From JBHHXR01 sp046757205 (lineage in GTDB: Bacteria; Pseudomonadota; Alphaproteobacteria; Rhodobacterales; Rhodobacteraceae): 13,087 bases of DNA. Positions 1 through 8,339 of the stretch are shown piece after piece. The translations under genes and the position numbers were made by a program. The notes under the pieces were generated by a model. The model saw nothing but the letters and a program-made list of their open reading frames with translations, was not told the origin of the DNA and ran no database searches. The DNA lies in the NCBI GenBank assembly GCA_046757205.1, contig JBHHXR010000085.1:1-13087 (forward strand). The letters are read 5' to 3'. Each line of letters begins with the position of its first letter. The stretch's first letter is position 1.

Positions 1-1193
1 CGGGGGCAATCCCCGATTTCGGTGGCCGGCCGGTGCCGCGCAAGGCGCTCGGTTCGGGCTTCATCTTCGATCCCGAGGGATACATCATCACCAACTTCCA
101 CGTGGTCGAAAAGGCGGACAGCGTCAAGGTGCGCCTGGCGGACGACCGGGAGTTCCCGGCCAGGGTCATCGGTTCGGACAAACAGACGGACCTGGCGCTG
201 CTTCGCGTCGAAACCGATGACGAGCTGCCATTCGTGAAACTCGGCGATTCCGATGCGATGCGCGTCGGCGATGACGTCATGGCGGTCGGCAACCCGTTCG
301 GGCTGGGCGGCACCGTGACCCGGGGCATCGTCTCGGCGAAGGGCCGCGACATCCAGGCCGGCCCGTATGTCGATTTCATCCAGACCGACGCCTCGATCAA
401 CCGCGGCAACTCCGGCGGCCCGCTGTTCAACATGAACGGCGAAGTGATCGGCGTGAACTCGGCCATCTATTCACCTTCGGGCGGATCTGTCGGGCTCGGG
501 TTCGCGATTCCGTCGAATATCGTCAAGGACGTGGTGTCCGACCTGCGCAGCGGCGGCAAGGTGAAACGGGGGTGGCTGGGCGTGACCATCCAGAATGTCA
601 CGCCGGATATCGCCGAGGCCATCGGGATGGATGAACCGCACGGCGCGCTCGTTGCCGAAGTGGTGCCGGACGGGCCTTCGGCGGGTGTCCTGAAACCGGG
701 TGACGTGATCGTGACCTTCGGCGGCAAGGACGTGGCCAGCAGCCGCGAGCTTCCGAAACTCGTCGCGCGCGCCGATTCGGGCAGCTCGGTCGACATCGGC
801 ATCCTCCGCAACGGTGACAGCAAGACGGTTACCGTCACGATCGGCACCTTCAAGGCGGCAGCCGGCACCGGCGAACGGATGCCGTCGGGATCGGGCGGCG
901 CCGGCTCCGAAATGCTCGGCGCAACCGTCGCGCCGCTGACCGACACCGCGCGCGCCAGCCTCGGCCTGGACGAGAGCGTGAAGGGCGCGCTGGTGACGTC
1001 GCTGAAGCCGAACGGGGCAGCCGCCGAGGCCGGCGTTCAGGTCGGCGACGTGATCGTCAGGGTCGGCAGGAAGGAGATCGACGACCCAGCCGATCTCGAT
1101 GCCGCCCTGGCGGCGCTGGACAAGGATACCGCCCTGCTGATGATCAACCGCCACGGACGTCCGTTCTTCATCGGCGTCAAAGTCGGAGCGTGA
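1..1193 (+). CDS. degP: Do-family periplasmic serine endopeptidase, 5' end missing
   Basis: This is a trypsin-like protease/chaperone of the HtrA family that degrades or refolds damaged periplasmic proteins. The frame is open from base 3 to the TGA at 1191-1193. The signal peptide and start lie before the window, and the GTG at 33 is an internal valine. The catalytic triad is complete: His in TNFHVV (99-101), Asp in QTDLALL (189-191) and Ser in RGNSGGPLF (411-413). Two PDZ domains follow: RGWLGVTI..GALVAEVVPDGPS..GDVI (about 570-850) and EMLGATVAP..GALVTSLKPNGAAA..GDVI (about 910-1190). Two PDZ domains fit DegP/DegQ/MucD rather than DegS. A strong stem-loop and a two-component pair follow on the same strand; protease-regulator-kinase order is known in alphaproteobacteria. 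Family call is firm; the exact paralogue name is not. Confidence 0.93.
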   Translation, partial: GAIPDFGGRPVPRKALGSGFIFDPEGYIITNFHVVEKADSVKVRLADDREFPARVIGSDKQTDLALLRVETDDELPFVKLGDSDAMRVGDDVMAVGNPFGLGGTVTRGIVSAKGRDIQAGPYVDFIQTDASINRGNSGGPLFNMNGEVIGVNSAIYSPSGGSVGLGFAIPSNIVKDVVSDLRSGGKVKRGWLGVTIQNVTPDIAEAIGMDEPHGALVAEVVPDGPSAGVLKPGDVIVTFGGKDVASSRELPKLVARADSGSSVDIGILRNGDSKTVTVTIGTFKAAAGTGERMPSGSGGAGSEMLGATVAPLTDTARASLGLDESVKGALVTSLKPNGAAAEAGVQVGDVIVRVGRKEIDDPADLDAALAALDKDTALLMINRHGRPFFIGVKVGA

Positions 1194-1222
1194 GAGCCGA
1201 TGAGGGCGGTGACGCAGGCGAA

Positions 1223-1256
1223 CGGCCGGAGGCACGCCTCCGGCCGACATTGAATT
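1223..1256 (+). terminator. GC-rich stem-loop after the protease gene
   Basis: A perfect inverted repeat CGGCCGGAGGC/GCCTCCGGCCG (1223-1233 with 1236-1246) folds into a stem of about 10 bp with a 4-nt loop, 30 bp after the protease stop. It is followed by ACATTGAATTTC, which has only a weak T tract. It may be a partial terminator between the protease and the two-component genes, or an mRNA-stabilising end. The stem is seen directly; its role is inferred. Confidence 0.6.
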
Positions 1257-1316
1257 TCTGCCGCCGGCGGTCCCATATGTGCGAAATGGCCAAACCGGTT
1301 TCACGGAGCGCGAATT

Positions 1317-1994
1317 GTGACGCGGCATATCCTCATTGTGGAAGACGATGGCGAGACCGCCGCCTATCTGCGCCGGGGGCTGGAGGAGCTTGGCTATACC
1401 GTTGAGATTGCCGCTGACGGACGCGACGGGCTCTACCTGGCTACCGGCGGCGGTTTCGATGCGATCGTGCTTGACCGGATGTTGCCCGGTCTCGACGGGC
1501 TCTCGGTTCTAAAGTCGCTGCGTGCTGCGGATGTGGCGACGCCGGTCCTCATGCTGACCGCCATGAGCGCGGTTGACGAGCGCGTCCGCGGCCTGCGCGC
1601 CGGTGCCGACGACTATCTGGTCAAGCCGTTTTCCTTCGACGAGTTGCAGGCGAGAATCGAGGCGTTACTGCGCCGGCCGGCAGAGTCGCACGAGGAGACC
1701 AGATTGGTTTGCGGCGATCTGGAACTGGATCTGATTGCCCGTGTGACCCGCCGGGGCGGCAGGGAAATCCGGCTCCTGCCACGCGAATTCAAGATGCTGG
1801 AGTTCCTGATGCGCCGCCAGGGGCGCGTGGTGACGCGCACGATGCTGCTTGAAGGCGTCTGGGACTACCGGTTCGATCCTCAGACCAACGTCATCGACGT
1901 CCATATCAGCCGCCTGCGGAAAAAGCTCGGCGACGGCGACGGAACGCTGATCCGCACGGTGCGCGGGGCCGGTTACATGATGGCGAAAGACTGA
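1317..1994 (+). CDS. OmpR/PhoB-family response regulator
   Basis: Cytoplasmic two-component transcription regulator of 225 aa, the usual length for the family. The receiver domain (about 1-118) has the acidic pocket E9-D10-D11, phospho-acceptor D53 in VLDRMLPG, T81 in MLTA and K103 in LVKPFSF. The C-terminal winged-helix DNA-binding domain (about 128-222) shows LLPREFKMLEFLMRR, VIDVHISRLRKKL and the terminal IRTVRGAGYM hairpin typical of OmpR regulators. The start is GTG at 1317 with GGAG at 1305-1308, 8 nt upstream. The kinase gene starts 2 nt after the stop, so the two are cotranscribed and the kinase is almost surely its partner. The protease upstream suggests, but does not prove, that the regulon concerns the cell envelope. 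Confidence 0.95.
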   Translation: MTRHILIVEDDGETAAYLRRGLEELGYTVEIAADGRDGLYLATGGGFDAIVLDRMLPGLDGLSVLKSLRAADVATPVLMLTAMSAVDERVRGLRAGADDYLVKPFSFDELQARIEALLRRPAESHEETRLVCGDLELDLIARVTRRGGREIRLLPREFKMLEFLMRRQGRVVTRTMLLEGVWDYRFDPQTNVIDVHISRLRKKLGDGDGTLIRTVRGAGYMMAKD

Positions 1995-1996
1995 CG

Positions 1997-3373
1997 ATGC
2001 GCCTGTTCCGCAATGCGACCAGCCGGTTCGTGGCTCTGTATCTGTTCCTCGCGGCAGCATCGACGTCGGCGGTGCTGGCGTTCGTCTACTGGTCGACGAC
2101 GAAGCTCATCGACGCCCAGGTACGGCAGGTCGTCGAAACCGATCTGGAGGGGCTGGCCGACGATTACAGCAGGTTCGGCGTGATCGGCCTCAGCCGCGCC
2201 ATCCAGAGGCGCCTGGCCGATACCTCCAGCCGCGATGCGGTGTATCTTCTGACCGACAGGCAGGGCCGGCGGATAACGGGCAACCTCGGCGCCTGGCCAC
2301 CGACGGTTTCGGCCGGCCAGGGGTGGGTGAACCTTGAGCTTTTCAGGACCGACAGCGGCCAGGCTTCGCCGATTGCCGCGGCGTCGCTGAGCCTTGCGCA
2401 GGGCGAGCGGCTGTTGGTGGGCAGGGACGCGCAGGCCCGCATCGTCTTCGACCGCACGCTGTTGAGGGCCGTGGGTTGGGCGCTGGCGCTGACCGGCGTT
2501 CTCGGTGTCGCCACCGGCTGGTTCGCCACCCGTTTCATCCTCCGCCGCATCGACGACGTCACGACGACCGCCGGCGAGATCGTCGTCGGCGATCTTGCAC
2601 GGCGGATTCCGGTGCGCGGCGGCAGCGACGAATTCACCAGGCTGGCGGAAACACTGAACCGCATGCTCGACCGCATCGAGGCGCTGGTTTCCGATCTGCG
2701 CATGGTGACCGACAGCGTGGCGCATGATCTGCGCAGTCCGCTGACCCGGCTGCACGGCCACTTGGACGAGGCGTTGCGCGGAGACTTTCCGGAGCAGAAG
2801 AGACGGGAACTCATCGCTCAGGCGAAAAGTGAGGCGGAATTCGTGCTCAGGGCCTTTACCGGTCTGGTCGACATCGCCCGGATAGAGGCCGGCGTTGGGC
2901 GCGATCAGTTCGAGCGCGTCGACCTGTCCGCGCTCGCCGCCGACCTGACGGAAATCTACGGCCCCGTTGCCGAGGAAAAGAACATCCGATTGCGCAGCGA
3001 GGGCGACCGCGCCGTGATACACGGCCACGCCCACCTGCTTGGCCAGGCGCTTACAAACCTGATCGAAAATGCGCTCAAGTTCGCCCCGGAAGGCTCAGAT
3101 GTCACGATCGCGACAAGCCAGACCGCAAGCGGCGCGACGCTGAGCGTCACCGATGCCGGGCCGGGTATTCCCGCAGCAGACCGGGAACGGGTGCTGAAAC
3201 GCTTCGAACGGCTCGACCGAAGCCGGTCAAAACCCGGCAGCGGCCTCGGCCTGTCGCTGGTCGATGCGGTGGCGCGGATGCACGGGGCGACGTTGCGTCT
3301 TGAGGACGCCAAGCCGGGCCTGAGAGTGCGCGTGGAATTCCCCTGCAGGTCGCAGGTTCCGCCGGCGGGCTGA
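1997..3373 (+). CDS. HAMP-domain sensor histidine kinase
   Basis: Inner-membrane sensor kinase of 458 aa, partner of the preceding regulator. Membrane segment 1 is about residues 11-32, a periplasmic sensing region of about 120 residues has no domain I recognise, and membrane segment 2 is about 157-177. HAMP follows (about 178-232). The HisKA box is SVAHDLRSPLTRLHGHL with phospho-acceptor H243. The ATPase domain has the N box NLIENALKF (N358), G1 DAGPGIP (386-392) and G2 GSGLGLSLV (414-422). The ATG at 1997 lies 2 nt after the regulator stop with no strong ribosome site of its own, which points to translational coupling. The gene ends 9 bp from the stop codon of the convergent kynureninase. 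The signal sensed is unknown. Confidence 0.95.
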   Translation: MRLFRNATSRFVALYLFLAAASTSAVLAFVYWSTTKLIDAQVRQVVETDLEGLADDYSRFGVIGLSRAIQRRLADTSSRDAVYLLTDRQGRRITGNLGAWPPTVSAGQGWVNLELFRTDSGQASPIAAASLSLAQGERLLVGRDAQARIVFDRTLLRAVGWALALTGVLGVATGWFATRFILRRIDDVTTTAGEIVVGDLARRIPVRGGSDEFTRLAETLNRMLDRIEALVSDLRMVTDSVAHDLRSPLTRLHGHLDEALRGDFPEQKRRELIAQAKSEAEFVLRAFTGLVDIARIEAGVGRDQFERVDLSALAADLTEIYGPVAEEKNIRLRSEGDRAVIHGHAHLLGQALTNLIENALKFAPEGSDVTIATSQTASGATLSVTDAGPGIPAADRERVLKRFERLDRSRSKPGSGLGLSLVDAVARMHGATLRLEDAKPGLRVRVEFPCRSQVPPAG

Positions 3374-3382
3374 TTTCCATCG

Positions 3383-4576
3383 TCAGGTCACGGCCGCTCT
3401 TGCCCTGTAGGCGTCGCGGTCCCACAGACGCCCTGCCATGATCTCCTCCAGAACCTCCACGGCCGCCAGCACTTCGCCTTCGCCAAGATACAGCGGCGTG
3501 AAACCGAAGCGCATGACGTCAGGCGCGCGGAAATCGCCGATCACGCCGCGGTCGATCAGCGCCCGTATCGCCGCGTAACCCTCGGTAAACCGGAACGAGA
3601 CCTGCGAGCCGCGCGCCTCGGGGGCACGCGGGCTGGCCAGTTCCAGTTCCGGGCAGCGCGCCTCGACCTCGCGGATGAACAGCTCGGACAACTCGATGGA
3701 TCGTGCCCGGACATCGCGCATGTCGACGCCTTCCCAGACGTCGAGCGCGGCGTCGAGAATGCCGAGCGCGACGATCGGCGGCGTTCCGACGCGCATCCGC
3801 TCGATGCCGGTGGCCGGCCGGTAGGCGGGCTCGAAGGCGAACGGCGCGGCGTGGCCGAGCCAGCCGGAAAGCGCCGGCAGCGCGGTGTCGGAGCGTTCCG
3901 GCGCCACGTAGATGAAGGCCGGCGCGCCCGGCCCGCCGTTGAGATACTTGTAGGTGCAGCCGACGGCAAGATCGGCTTCCGCGGCCGCCAGGTCCACCTC
4001 CAGCGCACCGGCGGAATGCGCCAGGTCCCAGACCGTGATGACACCGTGGGCGCGCGCCTTGCGCGTCAGCGCCGCCATGTCGTGCAGCCGTCCGGTCCGG
4101 TAATCGACCTCGGTCAGCATCAGCACGGCGACCCGTTCGTCGATCATCGTTTCGACATCCCCGGGCGCCGGCGTCTTCAGCACGTGCCCCTTGCCGAGCG
4201 TTTGGACGAGTCCCTGTGCCATGTAGAGATCGGTCGGAAAATTGCCGTTGTCCGAAAGAATGATACGGCGTTCGGGATTCAGCGCCAGCGCGGCGGCGAG
4301 CGCCTGGTAGACCTTGACAGACAGCGTGTCACCGACGACCACCGTCCCCGGCGGGGCGCCGATCAGCCGCCCGATGCGTTCCCCGACCTCGCGCGGCCGC
4401 GCCATCCAGCCCCGGCTGTTCCAGGCGCGGATCAGGTCTTCGCCCCATTCCGCCTCGATAATGTGCGCCGCCCTCGCGGCGGCGTTCCTTGGCACGGGGC
4501 CGAGGGAGTTGCCGTCCAGATAGACGACGCCGTGCGGGATATGAAACTGCGCACGGGTGCGGGAAAAATCTGTCAC
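3383..4576 (-). CDS. kynU: kynureninase
   Basis: PLP-dependent hydrolase that cleaves L-kynurenine to anthranilate and L-alanine (or 3-hydroxykynurenine to 3-hydroxyanthranilate) in tryptophan degradation. The N-terminal motif VVYLDGNSLGPVP is characteristic. The PLP-binding stretch reads VWDLAHSAGALEVDL, and the Schiff-base lysine sits in GCTYKYLNGGPG (K210 with this start). RMRVGTPPI and DVMRFGFTPLYLG near the C-terminus also fit. I chose the GTG at 4574-4576 (397 aa) because GGAGG lies 4 nt upstream on this strand and the protein then begins right before the conserved block. The frame stays open to a TTG at 4636 without ribosome-site support. The gene is divergent from the molybdenum hydroxylase operon and convergent with the kinase. 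No other kyn genes are in view. Confidence 0.95.
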   Translation of the reverse strand: MTDFSRTRAQFHIPHGVVYLDGNSLGPVPRNAAARAAHIIEAEWGEDLIRAWNSRGWMARPREVGERIGRLIGAPPGTVVVGDTLSVKVYQALAAALALNPERRIILSDNGNFPTDLYMAQGLVQTLGKGHVLKTPAPGDVETMIDERVAVLMLTEVDYRTGRLHDMAALTRKARAHGVITVWDLAHSAGALEVDLAAAEADLAVGCTYKYLNGGPGAPAFIYVAPERSDTALPALSGWLGHAAPFAFEPAYRPATGIERMRVGTPPIVALGILDAALDVWEGVDMRDVRARSIELSELFIREVEARCPELELASPRAPEARGSQVSFRFTEGYAAIRALIDRGVIGDFRAPDVMRFGFTPLYLGEGEVLAAVEVLEEIMAGRLWDRDAYRARAAVT

Positions 4577-4685
4577 CTGTCCTCCGGTGAGTGGGCCTTC
4601 ATCGGCATTCTTCCCAGCCCCGACGGGGAAACGCAAGGAAGCTTCGCGCCGGCAGGCGGACGGCCCCGATCCCGCGCTTTTTCCA

Positions 4686-4732
4686 TTGACGCGGCGAAGC
4701 GCCTGCGGCCTATTCCACCCGATTGGTGGAAT
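4686..4732 (+). promoter_or_regulatory. promoter and candidate operator of the molybdenum hydroxylase operon
   Basis: In the 175-bp divergent gap there is a TTGACG -35-like box (4686-4691). A weak -10 follows, CCTATT (spacer 17) or TATTCC (spacer 19). A perfect inverted repeat ATTCCACC-5 nt-GGTGGAAT (4712-4732) overlaps the -10/start zone, as expected for a repressor operator. The GGGGAGG ribosome site (4738-4744) follows. No regulator gene is adjacent. The repeat is directly visible; the promoter assignment is inference. Confidence 0.5.
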
Positions 4733-4751
4733 CCCCCGGGGAGGTTTGAAA

Positions 4752-5615
4752 ATGCGGTACCAGGCAGCCAGCGATGTGGCCGAAGCCGTGTCGCTTCTGG
4801 CGGCGGAAAAGGGCCTGTCGCGCGTTCTTGCAGGCGGAACGGATGTTCTCGTTCAATTGCGCTCAGGCGTTGTGGAACCCGATCTTGTCGTCGATATCAA
4901 GCGGATCCCGGGCATGAAGGACATCCGGCCCGAAGCCGGCGGCTTCAGGATCGGCGCCGCCGTGTCGGGCGCCGAGCTCGGCGAGCACGCCGGCGTGCGT
5001 GCCTTGTGTCCGGGCGTCGTGGAGGCGGCGGAACTGATAGGCTCCACGCAGATTCAGGGCCGCGCGACGATGGTCGGCAACCTGTGCAACGCCTCGCCCG
5101 CCGCAGACAGCGTGCCGGCCATGGCTGCCGCCCGTGCAACGGTACGCGTCGTCGGACCGGCGGGCGAAAGGGATGTTCCGGTTCTGGACATTCCATCGGG
5201 GCCGGGGCAGACGACGCTGCAACGCGGCGAACTCGTCACGTCGGTCTTTCTTCCGTCACGCCCCGACCGGTCCTCGGACGCCTTCCTGCGCTTCATTCCG
5301 CGCACCGAAATGGATATCGCGGTGGTATCGGCAGGCGTCAGCCTGACGCTCGACAAGGACAACCGCATTGCTTCGGCGCATGTCGCCCTCGGAGCCGTGG
5401 CGCCGACGGTTCTGCTGGTGGAAGAGGCCGGTGCGGCGCTGGTTGGCGCGTCGCCGGACGAGAGCACGCTCGCCAAGCTGGCAGCGGCATGTTCCGCAGC
5501 CGCGCGGCCGATCGACGACAAGCGCGGCACCGTCGCCTTTCGCAAGCACACCGCCGGCGTGCTGGCCGTCCGGGCCGCTAAGATCGCCTTTGAACGCGCG
5601 GGAGGCGCCAGATGA
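4752..5615 (+). CDS. xanthine dehydrogenase family protein, FAD-binding subunit
   Basis: Medium subunit (CoxM/CutM/XdhB type, 287 aa) of a three-part molybdenum hydroxylase. It carries FAD and passes electrons from the 2Fe-2S subunit to the final acceptor. The two FAD-binding motifs are present: VLAGGTDVLVQL (residues 25-36) and TMVGNLCNASPAADSVPA (106-123). The C-terminal CO_deh_flav_C region is about 180-280. The ATG at 4752 has GGGGAGG 7 nt upstream; the frame is open further upstream (to 4557) but without support. It overlaps the next gene by 4 nt (ATGA). First gene of the operon. Confidence 0.93.
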   Translation: MRYQAASDVAEAVSLLAAEKGLSRVLAGGTDVLVQLRSGVVEPDLVVDIKRIPGMKDIRPEAGGFRIGAAVSGAELGEHAGVRALCPGVVEAAELIGSTQIQGRATMVGNLCNASPAADSVPAMAAARATVRVVGPAGERDVPVLDIPSGPGQTTLQRGELVTSVFLPSRPDRSSDAFLRFIPRTEMDIAVVSAGVSLTLDKDNRIASAHVALGAVAPTVLLVEEAGAALVGASPDESTLAKLAAACSAAARPIDDKRGTVAFRKHTAGVLAVRAAKIAFERAGGAR

Positions 5616-6088
5616 GCAAGATACATGTAACCACGACCATCAACGGCGACGCCGTCGAATATCTGTGCGAACCCGAAGAGACATTGCTCGACGTGCTGCG
5701 CGACCGCCTTGGCCTTACGGGCGCCAAGGAGGGATGCGGTACCGGCGACTGCGGCGCCTGCAGCGTGACGGTGGACGGCCGCCTGGTCTGCTCCTGTCTG
5801 GTGCTCGGTGCGGAGGCCGAGGGGCGCGACGTCGCCACGGTCGAGGGCATGGCCGAAGGCGAGGCGCTGCATCCGCTCCAGCGCAAGTTCCTGGAACACG
5901 CGGCGTTGCAGTGCGGGGTTTGCACGCCGGGTATCCTCGTTGCGACTAGGGCGCTGCTGGAAAGGAACCCCGATCCGACCGAAACCGAGGTGCGCTACTG
6001 GCTGGCCGGCAATCTGTGCCGCTGCACCGGATACGACAAGATCGTCAGCGCCGTGATGGATGCCGCTGCCGAGATGAGGGGGGCATAA
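5612..6088 (+). CDS. xanthine dehydrogenase family protein, (2Fe-2S) subunit
   Basis: Small electron-transfer subunit (CoxS/CutS/XdhC type, 158 aa). The N-terminal plant-ferredoxin-like domain binds one 2Fe-2S cluster through C42, C47, C50 and C62 (GCGTGDCGAC then CSCLV). The C-terminal helical domain binds the second through C101, C104, C136 and C138 (QCGVCTPG and NLCRCTGY). Q100 before the third pair is the conserved residue that contacts the molybdenum cofactor. All eight cysteines are present. The ATG overlaps the stop of the FAD subunit, and GGGAGG (5600-5605) lies 6 nt upstream. Confidence 0.95.
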   Translation: MSKIHVTTTINGDAVEYLCEPEETLLDVLRDRLGLTGAKEGCGTGDCGACSVTVDGRLVCSCLVLGAEAEGRDVATVEGMAEGEALHPLQRKFLEHAALQCGVCTPGILVATRALLERNPDPTETEVRYWLAGNLCRCTGYDKIVSAVMDAAAEMRGA

Positions 6089-6089
6089 G

Positions 6090-8336
6090 ATGGCTCTGGC
6101 TGCTGAAAACAGACGGGAATTCAAACAGGTAGGAACCAGGCCGGTCCGGCCAGACGGGATCGACAAGGTTACCGGCCGCGCCCTCTTCGGGGCCGACTTG
6201 ACCGCGCCCGGCATGCTCGTCGGCCGCATCCTGCGTTCGCCGCACGCGCATGCGCGTATCCGCTCGATAGACACGTCGAAGGCCGAGGCGCTGCGCGGTG
6301 TGCGGGCGGTGGTGACGGCGGCCGACTTTGCCACCGCGTCCGGCAGAACGGACCGGGACACGCTGGAAAACAGCATCGCCCACGATCGCGCGCTCTACGA
6401 CGGTCATGCGGTGGCCGCGGTGGCTGCTTCCAGCGCTGCGGTCGCGCGTCAGGCGGTGAAACTGATCGAGGTCGATTACGAAGTCCTGCCGCATGTCATC
6501 GACGTTGACGAGGCGTTGAAGCCGGATGCTCCGGTGATCCACGACGACCGCAGCGACGAAAGCGTGCCCGAAGGCTCTTCGCCGAATGTCACGTCCTATT
6601 ACGAATTCGGCCATGGCGATCTTGAGGCCGGCTTCGCGAAGGCCGACCACATCCTGGAGCGGACGTTCAGGACGGCAGCGACCCATCAGGGCTATATCGA
6701 GCCGCATGCGTGTCTTGCTTCGGTCGGTCCCGATGGCCGGGCCGATTTGTGGTGTTGCACGCAGGGCCACTACTATGTCCGCCAGCTCTGCGCCGACATG
6801 ATGGGGATGGATGCCAGCCAGTTGCGCGTTACGGCTTCGGAAATCGGCGGCGGCTTCGGCGGCAAGACCACCGTGTTCATTGAACCGGTCGCGCTCGCGC
6901 TCTCGCGCAAGGCGGGGCGGCCGGTGAAGTTGGTGATGAGCCGCGAAGAGGTGTTTCGGGCCTCCGGTCCGACCGTTTCGTCCAGCATCGACGTCCGCAT
7001 CGGGATCACCAATGACGGCCGCATCACGGCCGGCCACGCGAAACTGCGCTACCAGGGCGGGGCATACCCGAACATAACGGTGCTTTTCGGGTCGCAAGCC
7101 GCCTTTGCCGCCTATGATCTCGAAGCGGTCAAGACGCAGGGCTGGAACGTGCTGACCAACCGCCCGAAGCAGGCCGCCTATCGTGCCCCGGGCGCGCCAA
7201 TGGCGATCTACGCGGTGGAAAGCGTGGTCGACGAGCTGGCGCAGAAGATCGGCATGGACCCGCTCGACCTGCGCATCAGGAACGCGGCGCGGAAAGGCAC
7301 GAAGTCATCTTACGGGCCGACCTACAAGGACATCGGACTGCTGGCGACGCTGGAGGCGGCCAAGGCGCATCCGCACTATTCCGCCGCGCTGGGCGCGAAT
7401 CAGGGGCGGGGGCTTTCGTGCGGTTTCTGGTTCAACTTCGGTGGCGAAACGAGCGTTTCCCTGGCGATCAACAAGGACGGCACGGTCAGCGTAACCGAGG
7501 GCAACCCGGACATCGGCGGAAGCCGGGCCTCGATCAGCCTGATGGCCGCCGAGGAATTCGGCATACCCTACGAGCAGGTACGGACCATCGTCGCCGACAC
7601 GAGTTCTCTGGGCTACAACGAAGTGACCGACGGCAGCCGCGTCACCTTCGCGGTGGGTCTGGCGACCATCAAGGCCGCGCGGGCGGCCAAAAGGGAAATG
7701 TGCCGGCGCGTGGCGAAGATCTGGGGCATCGACGAGGAAGCCGTGGTTTGGGAGGACGGTTGCGTCAAGCCGTCCGGTCCGAACGCCGGCGAGTTTGAAC
7801 CGATGTCGCTGGCGAAGATCGCCGCGATATCGCACAAGACCGGCGGGCCCATTGCCGGCCACAGCGAGGGCAATGCCGACGGCGCCGGCGTCAGCTTCGG
7901 CGTGCATCTCGTTGACGTGGAGGTGGACCCGGAAACCGGCGCCACCAAGGTTCTGCGCTACACGGTGTTTCAGGATGCCGGTCGGGCGGTGCATCCGGAC
8001 TACGTGGAAGGCCAGATGCAGGGCGGCGCGGCGCAGGGTATTGGCTGGGCGCTCAACGAGGAATATATCTACGGCGAGGATGGCCGGATGCAGAACCCCG
8101 GCTTTCTGGATTACCGGGTACCGGTGGCTTCGGATCTGCCGAAGATCGAGACGGTGATCCTGGAAATTCCCAATCCCGGCCATCCGTACGGTGTAAGGGG
8201 GGTCGGCGAGACGTCGATCGTCCCGCCGCTGGCGGCGATTTCCAACGCGGTTTCGCGGGCGGTCGGGGTGCGGCTGGCGGAGCTGCCGATGTCGCCGCCG
8301 AAAATTCTGGCGGCGATTCAGGCCGCGAAAGGATAG
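6090..8336 (+). CDS. xanthine dehydrogenase family protein, molybdopterin-binding subunit
   Basis: Large catalytic subunit (748 aa) that hydroxylates its substrate at a molybdenum-pterin site using water oxygen. The N-terminal a/b-hammerhead domain is about 17-135. The cofactor domains show CTQGHYYVRQL (Q226), GGGFGGKT (253-260), AYRAPGAP (363-370), GNPDIGG (471-477), GAAQGIGWAL (646-655) and RGVGETSIVPP, with the family catalytic Glu at 707. The active-site loop AYRAPGAP is neither AYRCSFR (CO dehydrogenase form I) nor AYRGAGR (form II), so this is not a CO dehydrogenase. The substrate is unknown; purines, aromatic acyl-CoA, N-heterocycles and aldehydes are all possible for the family. It starts 1 nt after the 2Fe-2S gene, with GAGGGGGG (6076-6083) as ribosome site. 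Confidence 0.93.
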   Translation: MALAAENRREFKQVGTRPVRPDGIDKVTGRALFGADLTAPGMLVGRILRSPHAHARIRSIDTSKAEALRGVRAVVTAADFATASGRTDRDTLENSIAHDRALYDGHAVAAVAASSAAVARQAVKLIEVDYEVLPHVIDVDEALKPDAPVIHDDRSDESVPEGSSPNVTSYYEFGHGDLEAGFAKADHILERTFRTAATHQGYIEPHACLASVGPDGRADLWCCTQGHYYVRQLCADMMGMDASQLRVTASEIGGGFGGKTTVFIEPVALALSRKAGRPVKLVMSREEVFRASGPTVSSSIDVRIGITNDGRITAGHAKLRYQGGAYPNITVLFGSQAAFAAYDLEAVKTQGWNVLTNRPKQAAYRAPGAPMAIYAVESVVDELAQKIGMDPLDLRIRNAARKGTKSSYGPTYKDIGLLATLEAAKAHPHYSAALGANQGRGLSCGFWFNFGGETSVSLAINKDGTVSVTEGNPDIGGSRASISLMAAEEFGIPYEQVRTIVADTSSLGYNEVTDGSRVTFAVGLATIKAARAAKREMCRRVAKIWGIDEEAVVWEDGCVKPSGPNAGEFEPMSLAKIAAISHKTGGPIAGHSEGNADGAGVSFGVHLVDVEVDPETGATKVLRYTVFQDAGRAVHPDYVEGQMQGGAAQGIGWALNEEYIYGEDGRMQNPGFLDYRVPVASDLPKIETVILEIPNPGHPYGVRGVGETSIVPPLAAISNAVSRAVGVRLAELPMSPPKILAAIQAAKG

Positions 8337-8339
8337 GGA

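Noticed and set aside
4577..4636. Longer kynureninase from the TTG at 4636
   Set aside because: No ribosome site there, while GGAGG precedes the GTG at 4576 and the conserved region starts just after it.
3851..5581. 576-aa open frame on the plus strand
   Set aside because: It is antisense to kynureninase and then out of frame with the FAD subunit. Its Arg/Gly-rich, low-complexity translation is typical of GC-rich shadow frames.
6090..8336. Aerobic CO dehydrogenase large subunit (coxL)
   Set aside because: The active-site loop reads AYRAPGAP, not AYRCSFR or AYRGAGR.
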